Assembly: GCA_005788585.1 (NCBI GenBank)
Contig: SYBY01000081.1
Coordinates: forward strand, 1 to 16,391
Reading direction: 5' to 3'
Length of the DNA: 16,391 bases
Origin: Actinomycetota bacterium
GTDB taxonomy: Bacteria > Actinomycetota > Thermoleophilia > Solirubrobacterales > Solirubrobacteraceae
The notes beneath the pieces were generated by a model. That model was given only the letters and a program-made list of their open reading frames with translations, did not search any database and was not told the origin of the DNA. This document shows, piece by piece, positions 7,798-13,242 of the stretch. The number at the start of each line of letters is the position of its first letter. Positions within the stretch are counted from its first letter, which is position 1. A program made the position numbers and the translations under genes.

Positions 7798-8829
7798 TCA
7801 GCCAGTGGCCTCGTCGTAGATCTTCGCGATCGAGCCGTTGTCCGGGTCGAAGAACTCCGCGTCGACATCGGGCCAGCCGCCCAGGTCACCGATGGTCCAC
7901 AGCTGCTCGGGCTCCGGGAACTTCTCGGCGTACTCGGCGAGGATCTCCTCGTTGACCGGCCGGAAGCCCGCCTCGGCCCACAGCTTCTGCCCCTCGTCGC
8001 TGTAGAGAAACTCCTTGAACGCCTCTGCCTGCTCGGGGTGCTTGCTGGTGTTCAGCACCGCGACCGGGTTCTCGATCTTGAACGTCCCGGGCGGCGTCAC
8101 GAAGTCGACCTTCTCGCCCTCCTCCTTGATGAACAGCGCCTCGTTCTCGTAGGTGAGCAGGACGTCGCCGGTGCCCTGGAGGAACGTCTCCGTGGCCTCA
8201 CGGCCGGACTTCGGCTGGACCTTGACGTGCTCGGAGACGAGCTGGTCGATGTACGCCAGCCCGGCGTCCTTGTCCTTGCCGCCGTTGCTCTTGACCGCGT
8301 AGGGCGCGAGCAGGTTCCACTTGGCCGACCCGGAGCTGAACGGGTTCGGCGTGACGACCTCGAGGCCGTCCTGGAGCAGGTCGTCCCAGTCCTGTATGTT
8401 CTTCGGATTGCCCTCCCGGGTCACGATCGTGACGACCGAGCCGAACGCGAGGCCCTGGTTCTCGTCCTGGTTCCAGTCCTCGTCGACGATCCCGGCCTTC
8501 ACCAGGCGCGTGACGTCGGGCTCGACGGAGAAGTTGACGAGATCGGTGGCCAGCCCGGCCTCGACCTTGCGCGACTGGTCACCCGACGCGCCGTAGGACT
8601 GCGCGAACGTCACGCCCTCACCCGCGTCGGTCTTCTGGAAGGCGGGGATGAGCTGGTCGAAGCCGACCTTCGGGACCGCGTACGCGACGAGGGAGAGCTC
8701 GACGCCGCTGCCAGAAGCCGACGCTTCGCTGTCGCCCCCGTCGGTGCTGTCGCTCGAGCCGCCGCAGGCGGCCAGCGCGAGAGTTGTGAGGACCACCCCG
8801 AAGGTGGCGGAAACGGCTCGTGTACGCAT
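7798..8829 (-). CDS. Sulfate/thiosulfate-binding lipoprotein
   Basis: The extracytoplasmic substrate-binding component of the importer, 343 residues, Sbp/CysP type. It is made as a lipoprotein: basic MRTR start, hydrophobic stretch and lipobox LAAC with lipidated Cys22, followed by a Gly/Ser/Asp linker to about residue 42. Family landmarks are SYGASGDQSRKVEAGLATDLV (compare the SHGGSGKQAR-type sulfate loop of Sbp), NPKNIQDWDDLLQ, VTPNPFSSGSAKWNLLAPY and LLTYENEA. Sulfate and thiosulfate binders are not separable by eye. It is the first gene of the cys operon. The start ATG 8829 has TGAGG at 8834-8838 as ribosome site, only 4 nt away, and that site may be folded into a leader hairpin. The region just upstream carries a candidate operator. 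Confidence 0.94.
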   Translation of the reverse strand: MRTRAVSATFGVVLTTLALAACGGSSDSTDGGDSEASASGSGVELSLVAYAVPKVGFDQLIPAFQKTDAGEGVTFAQSYGASGDQSRKVEAGLATDLVNFSVEPDVTRLVKAGIVDEDWNQDENQGLAFGSVVTIVTREGNPKNIQDWDDLLQDGLEVVTPNPFSSGSAKWNLLAPYAVKSNGGKDKDAGLAYIDQLVSEHVKVQPKSGREATETFLQGTGDVLLTYENEALFIKEEGEKVDFVTPPGTFKIENPVAVLNTSKHPEQAEAFKEFLYSDEGQKLWAEAGFRPVNEEILAEYAEKFPEPEQLWTIGDLGGWPDVDAEFFDPDNGSIAKIYDEATG

Positions 8830-8830
8830 G

Positions 8831-8857
8831 CAACCTCAGTTTCGGAATCGGTTGAGG
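8831..8857 (-). promoter_or_regulatory. Possible RBS-sequestering hairpin in the cys operon leader
   Basis: On the minus strand the leader contains CCTCAACC (8850-8857) and, 11 nt on, TGAGGTTG (8831-8838). CCTCA can pair with TGAGG, or alternatively CAACC with GGTTG; either pairing would cover the ribosome binding site of the sulfate-binding protein gene. The stem is only 5 bp, so the structure is a suggestion. Confidence 0.3.
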
Positions 8858-8875
8858 ACTATCCCCATCTAGTAA

Positions 8876-8902
8876 AACCCTATCGGATTAGACCAGAATA
8901 GG
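8876..8902. promoter_or_regulatory. Candidate Rrf2-family operator upstream of cys operon
   Basis: An AT-rich island in an otherwise GC-rich 124-bp gap between the carbonic anhydrase stop and the binding-protein start. On the minus strand it contains AATCCGATAGGGTT (8876-8889), a 14-bp sequence in which 5 of 7 base pairs are palindromic, and CCTAT/ATAGG arms at 8879-8883 and 8898-8902. The ATAGGG core with a T run resembles what I recall of Bacillus/Staphylococcus CymR sites (ATANGG followed by A/T). A promoter for the operon should be here, but no convincing -35/-10 pair stands out. Confidence 0.35.
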
Positions 8903-8953
8903 ACCGACGGGTGTCGCCACCCCTTCCGCGAGGTCCTGCGGGTCGGCCTCAGC

Positions 8954-9436
8954 TCACACGTCGACCTCGACGAGCCGCCCGTCCTCGACGTGGAAGACGA
9001 ACCCCCGGACACCGTCGCGGTGGGGGAGCGCCTCGCACGCGCGCACGCGCTGCACGGACTCGGCGACCTCCTGGTAAGGCATGGAGGGCCAGGCCGGCGC
9101 GGCGCCCGTCTCGGCCTCGATCTCCGCGGTGAGCGCCGGCTCGTCGAGGCCCGCGGCGCCACAGTCCGTGTGATGGATGACCATCACCTCGCGCGTGCCC
9201 ATGCGGCGCTGGCTGATGGCGAGTGCGCGCAGTTCGTACGGGCCGATGAGCGCGCCGGGGTTGCGCAGGATGTGGGCGTCGCCCGGGCGCAGGCCGAGGA
9301 TGCGGATCGGATCGATGCGCGCATCCATGCACATCACGACCGCGAGGCCGCGGCGCGGAGGCGCACCCAGGGTGGGTGTGGCCACGTTCTCTGCCGCCCG
9401 TTCGGCGGCCTGGACGCAGTCGTCGATGGCGCTCAT
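8954..9436 (-). CDS. Beta-class carbonic anhydrase (Rv1284-like)
   Basis: A 160-residue zinc enzyme interconverting CO2 and bicarbonate in the cytoplasm. The active site is explicit: C36-x-D38-x-R40 in VVMCMDARID and H89-x2-C92 in HHTDCGAAG, giving Cys/His/Cys zinc ligands plus the Asp-Arg dyad. Length and the block ALAISQRRMGTREVMVIHHTDCG, with RGFVF near the C-terminus, match the short actinobacterial type represented by M. tuberculosis Rv1284 (about 163 residues). ATG 9436 is the only Met before the conserved core at residue 30. No strong Shine-Dalgarno sequence is seen; GTAGG lies about 12 nt upstream. It lies upstream of the sulfate operon on the same strand with a 124-bp gap, so it may be separately transcribed, and is divergent from the Rrf2 regulator. 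Confidence 0.93.
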   Translation of the reverse strand: MSAIDDCVQAAERAAENVATPTLGAPPRRGLAVVMCMDARIDPIRILGLRPGDAHILRNPGALIGPYELRALAISQRRMGTREVMVIHHTDCGAAGLDEPALTAEIEAETGAAPAWPSMPYQEVAESVQRVRACEALPHRDGVRGFVFHVEDGRLVEVDV

Positions 9437-9721
9437 GTGAGAAAAAGACCTACTTCCCGGTCGACATTAGGTGTGGATAGCTGGAGCATGGCTCGGGGGC
9501 GCGTGGGCGCCTCCGCCGTTGCCCTCCATGATGACCAGATCTCCATTTCACGTTAGTTTCGTCGCCTCTCCGGCCGCCCGCACGCCGGGAGCGGCGTCGT
9601 GACGGCCCTCGGAGAGCTTGCGTCGGGTGTCATGAGCCACATCGGCGACCGGCTCGATGCGCCGGACGCCGAGCATTCCGGGCGGAGGTCCTGCCGCCTA
9701 CCGGTTCGGCATGATGCGCGG
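9437..9721. promoter_or_regulatory. Divergent control region between carbonic anhydrase and Rrf2 gene
   Basis: This 285-bp gap should hold the promoters of both divergent genes. Near the carbonic anhydrase it has an AT-richer stretch (9437-9480); on the minus strand TAATGT could be a -10 box. A 5-bp perfect hairpin, GGCGC-N4-GCGCC, sits at 9498-9511. The frame of the Rrf2 gene is open back to a GTG at 9599, but the extension has no family similarity. I see no convincing second copy of the palindrome found upstream of the cys operon. Confidence 0.4.
9710..9715 (+). promoter_or_regulatory. Candidate -10 box, Rrf2 gene
   Basis: CATGAT lies 6 nt before the GTG at 9722, and no Shine-Dalgarno sequence is present, so a leaderless transcript is plausible. 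The first base departs from TANNNT, making this weaker than the other examples in the window. Confidence 0.3.
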
Positions 9722-10183
9722 GTGCGCGTCTCCGCCAAGGTTGACTATGCCCTGCGTGCCGCGACCGAGCTGGCCGCGGTCGACGATCCGAGCGTGCCGA
9801 TGAAGGCCGAGGCCATCGCGCGGGCGCAGGACATCCCCGTGAAGTTCCTGGAGAACATCCTGCAATCGTTGCGCCATGCCGGCATCGTGCAGAGCAAGCG
9901 CGGACCGGACGGCGGTCATCTTCTCGCGCGGCCGGCGAAGGACATCGCGCTCGCGGATGTCATCCGCGCCATCGACGGACCACTGGCCGGCGTGTCCGGG
10001 CAGTCCCCGGATCAGCTGGAGTTCATCGGGGCGGCGGAGCCGCTGCGCGACGTCTGGATCGCGGTCCGGGCGAACCTGCGCGCCGTGCTGGAACGGACCA
10101 CCCTGGCCGACGTGGCGGCGGGCAAGCTGCCCAAGCCCGTCGTCAAGCTGACGTCCGACCCGGACGCCTGGGAACGCCGCTGA
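9722..10183 (+). CDS. Rrf2-family transcriptional regulator (Rv1287-like)
   Basis: A 153-residue DNA-binding regulator. RVSAKVDYALRAATELA (2-18) is the standard Rrf2 opening, followed by a winged helix with IARAQDIPVKFLENILQSLRHAGIVQSKRGPDGGHLLARP and then ALADVIRAIDGPLA, the dimerisation helix start. The GTG at 9722 is chosen because Rrf2 proteins begin with M-(R/K)-(V/L/M)-S; the longer frame from 9599 adds 41 unconserved residues. There are no cysteines, so unlike IscR, NsrR or RsrR it cannot hold an Fe-S cluster through Cys ligands; a CymR-like mode, sensing a metabolite or a partner protein, is more likely. Similarity along the full length to M. tuberculosis Rv1287, recalled from memory, includes LDDVW-type and TLADVAAG C-terminal segments. 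Together with the neighbouring sulfate operon this points to a sulfur-assimilation regulator. Confidence 0.9.
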   Translation: MRVSAKVDYALRAATELAAVDDPSVPMKAEAIARAQDIPVKFLENILQSLRHAGIVQSKRGPDGGHLLARPAKDIALADVIRAIDGPLAGVSGQSPDQLEFIGAAEPLRDVWIAVRANLRAVLERTTLADVAAGKLPKPVVKLTSDPDAWERR

Positions 10184-10295
10184 CGCGCCAGGCGTTTGTC
10201 CATCCTGGCCAGTTCGTCGGGATGAGTTTCGACATCGGGCCAAGGTGACGACGGCCTTCGACCGGCACCGTGCAGGTGTGGCGTCGAACGACAGG
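10184..10295. other. Intergenic gap, Rrf2 gene to amidase gene
   Basis: About 112 bp with no recognisable terminator, promoter or repeat. A GTG at 10245 in frame with the amidase lies inside it and could be the true amidase start. Confidence 0.4.
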
Positions 10296-12020
10296 ATGTC
10301 TCCCGTGCGCGAGCGCGCGCTCCCCGCCGTGTCACCGGGGCTGCGTCGCGAGCGTCCCGGACGCCGGGCCAACGACGCGCTCACCGCGCTCGTCTTCTCC
10401 GGGACGGGCGGGCGCACGGCAGGCCCGGAGCCCGCTCGCGGTCCCGGGCGCCTGAGTCCTCGGCTGCGCGGAGTGCTGCGCGAACGAGCGGCGCGTGCTC
10501 GTCGCGACGGCGGCGACCCGGCGCTGCTCGATGCCCTCTCGCTCGTGGCGCTCCTGCGCAGTCGCTGGATCTCGAGCCTGGAGCTCACCGAGGCCTACCT
10601 CGCGCGGATCGGGCGTCTCAACGGCGATGGTGGCGCGATCGCCGCGGGCTGCGGGCCCGACGGACCGGACCGCCGGCACGCCGTCTACGCCGGCAACGGG
10701 GCGCTGAACGCGTTCGTCAGCGTGTCCGCGCATCGCGCCAGGGAGGCCGCGCGGGCCGCCGACGCGCGCCTGGACGCCGCCGCCCGGGGCGGGCCGGCCG
10801 CACCGCTGCTGTGTGGCGTGCCGATCGCGCTGAAGGACGTCATCGCCGTCGACGGCCTGCCGCTGTCGCTGGGCTGCCCGTCGCTGCGCGGCCAGCGGGT
10901 GACCGGCGACTCGGTGATCTCCGCACGCCTGAAGGCCGAGGGCGCGGTGCTCCTGGGCCACACCCACACGGGCCCGTGGACGGCGGACGACCTGTGCGCG
11001 CAGACGGCGAATCCGTGGCGCCGCGAGCTGGCCGTCGGTGGGTCGAGCGGCGGCTCGGCGGTTGCCGCCGCCGCGCGGCTGGCTGCGCTGACCGTCGGCA
11101 CCGATACGGGCAACTCGGTCCGCAACCCCGCCCAGCAGGCGGGCATCTCAGCGCTGAAGCCGAGCCAGGGCCTGATCCCGCTCACGGGCGTCGCGCCGCT
11201 CATCCCCGGCCTGGACCACGCGGGACCGATGGCGCCCGCGTTCGAAGACCTCAGCCTGCTGCTCTCCGCCCTCGCCGGGGCGGACCCCGCCGACCCGCAC
11301 GCGCAGTGGGCGCCGGTGTCACCCGCGTTCCCGCTGCTCGCCCGCGGAGGCGACCGCCCGCTGGCCGGGATGCGGATCGGGTCGACGATCGAGACCGAGC
11401 CGGAGCCCGCACGCGACACCTGGGACCCCGACGTCGTGGACGCCCTGCGCCGCGCCGAGCGTGAGCTGCGCGAGCTGGGCGCCGAGATCGTCCCCGTGAC
11501 CCCGCCCGACCGGGTGCACGCCGACACGCACGAGCTGCTCGTCGCGCACGACCGGCGCCGCCTGCTCGCCGACACCTACACGCGCGAGGACGATGCCGCC
11601 ATGGCCGCGGCCGTCCGCCTGCGCCACCGGCGCGCCCCCGAGGAACACGACGCGCTGCTCCGCCAGGCCCCGAGCGACGCGGAGCTCGACGCCGCGCGCC
11701 GGGCCCGTCGCGCCTACCGCGAGGCGTGGACCCAGCTGCTGGCCGAGCGCGAGCTCGATGCTGTGTTGTGGCCCCAGAAGGTGCAGCTGCCCCCGCGTCG
11801 CGCCGACGACCTCACGCCCCCGTTCGCCGGCGTCGACCAGGCCCGCGCGAACACGCTCGGGTGGCCGTGCGCCCAGCTGCCGCTCGGGCCGGGCGCCCGC
11901 AGCGGGCTGCCGGTCGGCGTGGACATCGCCGCGCCGTGGGGCCAGGACGCGACGGTGCTGCGGATCGGCCTGGAGTACCAGGAGCGCCACCCGCACCACC
12001 TGGCGATCCCTACGCCGTGA
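10296..12020 (+). CDS. Amidase-signature family hydrolase
   Basis: A Ser-cisSer-Lys amidohydrolase of about 574 residues that should cleave an amide bond; the substrate is unknown. Counting from ATG 10296, the catalytic Lys is K180 (IALKDVIA), the cis-Ser S250 (GGSSGGSAVAAAA) and the nucleophile S274 (GTDTGNSVRNPA), the last two 24 residues apart as in the family. The C-terminus (WPCAQLPLGPGARSGLPVGVDIAAP) is also typical. It lacks the extra domains of allophanate hydrolase and, with no gatB or gatC nearby, is unlikely to be GatA. The recognisable domain begins around residue 80 (DALSLVALLRSRWISSLELTEAYLARI); the preceding Arg/Gly/Pro-rich stretch is unassigned. Start choice is uncertain: GTG 10245 adds 17 residues and a later GTG is possible. 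The end overlaps the convergent class V enzyme by 11 bp. Confidence 0.85.
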   Translation: MSPVRERALPAVSPGLRRERPGRRANDALTALVFSGTGGRTAGPEPARGPGRLSPRLRGVLRERAARARRDGGDPALLDALSLVALLRSRWISSLELTEAYLARIGRLNGDGGAIAAGCGPDGPDRRHAVYAGNGALNAFVSVSAHRAREAARAADARLDAAARGGPAAPLLCGVPIALKDVIAVDGLPLSLGCPSLRGQRVTGDSVISARLKAEGAVLLGHTHTGPWTADDLCAQTANPWRRELAVGGSSGGSAVAAAARLAALTVGTDTGNSVRNPAQQAGISALKPSQGLIPLTGVAPLIPGLDHAGPMAPAFEDLSLLLSALAGADPADPHAQWAPVSPAFPLLARGGDRPLAGMRIGSTIETEPEPARDTWDPDVVDALRRAERELRELGAEIVPVTPPDRVHADTHELLVAHDRRRLLADTYTREDDAAMAAAVRLRHRRAPEEHDALLRQAPSDAELDAARRARRAYREAWTQLLAERELDAVLWPQKVQLPPRRADDLTPPFAGVDQARANTLGWPCAQLPLGPGARSGLPVGVDIAAPWGQDATVLRIGLEYQERHPHHLAIPTP

Positions 12021-13107
12021 GCACGTCGAGCAGGCGCTGGAGGTCCTGCTCGGAGTTCCACACGCCGGTCGAGACGCGGATGTAGGGCCGGCCGGGGAGG
12101 TCGCGGACGACGACGCCGGCGTCGGCGAGCCGCGCGCGCATCGCCGGCGGGTCCGGGGTGACGACACTCAGCAACGGGGTGCGGTCGCGCGGTGCGACCT
12201 CGTAGCCGCCCTCGCGCAGCGTCTGCTCGAGCAGATCCGCGAGGCCGGCCGAGCGGGCGAAGACCTGGTCCCAGCCGATGTCCGCGAGCAGCTCCGTGGC
12301 GGTCGCGCCCGCGCTGGCCATCTCGGCGGAGATCGCCGACGCGTCGAACCGGCGGGCGTCCGGCCACGGCTCGGCGTCGAGTCCGCGCGCCGGCTCGGCG
12401 AGGTTGCCGTAGCTCAGCGCGAACGGGCGCAGGGTGTCCGCCCAGTCGCGGGAGACCCACAGCATGCCCAGGCCCACCGGGCCGCACAGCCACTTCTGGC
12501 CCGCCCCGGTGTAGGCGGCGCAGCCGAGCGACGCGGGGTCGACGGCGATCGCCCCCGCACCCTGGGCGCCGTCGTAGATCACGGGGATGTCGCGGCCGAC
12601 CTCGCGCAGCGCGGCCTCGGGCGCGCGTTCGCCGTTGACCCAGGAGACGTGGGAGCAGGCGACCGCGCGGGTGGCCGGGCCGACGGCGTCGGCGACGTCC
12701 GCGAGAGGGACGGCGCGGATCGTGACCCCGCTGAGGTTGCGCAGCGCGGCGAGCGGGCCGAGGAGACCCGGGTGCTCGTCGGTCGAGGTGACGACCTCGT
12801 CGCCGGGCTGCAGGCGCAGCGACGCGAGGACGCGGCCCAGGCCGTCCGTGGTGGACGTGGTGAGCGCGACGTCTGCGGGCTCGGCGCCCAAGGCCTCGGC
12901 GTACGCCGCGCGCAGGCGCGCGTGCGCGCTGACCAGCACCTCGAAGTACGCGGGGCCGCGCCCGACGACGGCGGCGCGCGAGGTCCCGTCAGCGAGGGCG
13001 TCGGCGGTGGCCCAGGCCAGGGGACCGCAGGTGCCCGCGTTCAGGTACGCGGTCTGGGCGAGCACCGGGAGGCGGTTGCGCAGGTCTTGCAGCGGCTCGG
13101 AGCTCAC
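12010..13107 (-). CDS. Class V aminotransferase-fold PLP enzyme
   Basis: A 365-residue pyridoxal-phosphate enzyme of the NifS/isopenicillin-N-epimerase fold. Landmarks are YLNAGTCGPL (21-30), ALTTSTTDGLGRVL (81-94, phosphate-binding turn), TDEHPG (109-114, H112 stacking on the cofactor), YDGAQGAG (178-185, D179 contacting the pyridine N), GQKWLCGP with the Schiff-base Lys K205, and a C-terminal RVSTGVWN carboxylate-binding Arg region. The mobile loop that carries the catalytic Cys in cysteine desulfurases is not recognisable, and the Cys residues (27, 151, 196, 208) are all in the first two-thirds, so NifS/SufS activity is not supported. Alternatives include an EgtE-like C-S lyase, epimerase, kynureninase-like or aminotransferase role. 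The GTG start at 13107 has a TAGCGT box 7 nt upstream, again leaderless in style. Confidence 0.85.
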   Translation of the reverse strand: MSSEPLQDLRNRLPVLAQTAYLNAGTCGPLAWATADALADGTSRAAVVGRGPAYFEVLVSAHARLRAAYAEALGAEPADVALTTSTTDGLGRVLASLRLQPGDEVVTSTDEHPGLLGPLAALRNLSGVTIRAVPLADVADAVGPATRAVACSHVSWVNGERAPEAALREVGRDIPVIYDGAQGAGAIAVDPASLGCAAYTGAGQKWLCGPVGLGMLWVSRDWADTLRPFALSYGNLAEPARGLDAEPWPDARRFDASAISAEMASAGATATELLADIGWDQVFARSAGLADLLEQTLREGGYEVAPRDRTPLLSVVTPDPPAMRARLADAGVVVRDLPGRPYIRVSTGVWNSEQDLQRLLDVLTA

Positions 13108-13114
13108 CGACCGG

Positions 13115-13120
13115 ACGCTA
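13115..13120 (-). promoter_or_regulatory. Candidate -10 box, class V PLP enzyme gene
   Basis: On the minus strand TAGCGT stands exactly 7 nt before the GTG start at 13107, fitting the TANNNT spacing of a leaderless transcript. There is a G-rich run just upstream of the box but no ribosome site between the box and the start. Confidence 0.4.
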
Positions 13121-13139
13121 CCGCCCCCGGCCGCACGAT

Positions 13140-13194
13140 CGTCACCAGACGGTTACGTCGGAGTAACACCAGCGCGCGGTCGGCTGCCTACGTT
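13140..13194 (+). promoter_or_regulatory. Candidate promoter region of the nucleotidase gene, with Pho-box-like repeats
   Basis: CGTCACC (13140) and GGTTACG (13151) recur at an 11-nt spacing, the period of PhoP direct repeats in Streptomyces (consensus GTTCACC, as I recall it); the matches are 5/7 and 4/7. The same stretch also contains an exact inverted repeat GTTAC-N6-GTAAC (13152-13167). TACGTT at 13189-13194 could be the -10 box, giving a leader of about 40 nt that ends in a good ribosome site. Confidence 0.28.
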
Positions 13195-13242
13195 CGCCGC
13201 ACCCGTTTCCGGGGTTCTTCCCTCCGACTTGAGGAACGCATC

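Noticed and set aside
8865..8873. Nine-base match ACTAGATGG shared between the cys leader (minus) and the foreign sequence at 16288-16296
   Set aside because: One 9-mer shared in 16 kb is compatible with chance, and the flanks do not match, so it is not evidence of a repeat or recombination site.
9498..9511. GGCGC-N4-GCGCC hairpin as a terminator or riboswitch
   Set aside because: A 5-bp GC stem is common by chance in this composition; there is no T run and no known riboswitch core around it.
9599..9721. N-terminal extension of the Rrf2 regulator to GTG 9599
   Set aside because: The 41 added residues have no family similarity, whereas GTG 9722 gives the standard Rrf2 N-terminus.
11593..13242. 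An 1161-residue open frame running into the nucleotidase from 11593
   Set aside because: The first 550 residues are an out-of-frame reading of the amidase and of the antisense of the class V gene (Arg/Pro/Gly-rich, no family features). The true gene starts at 13243 with a signal peptide and a ribosome site.
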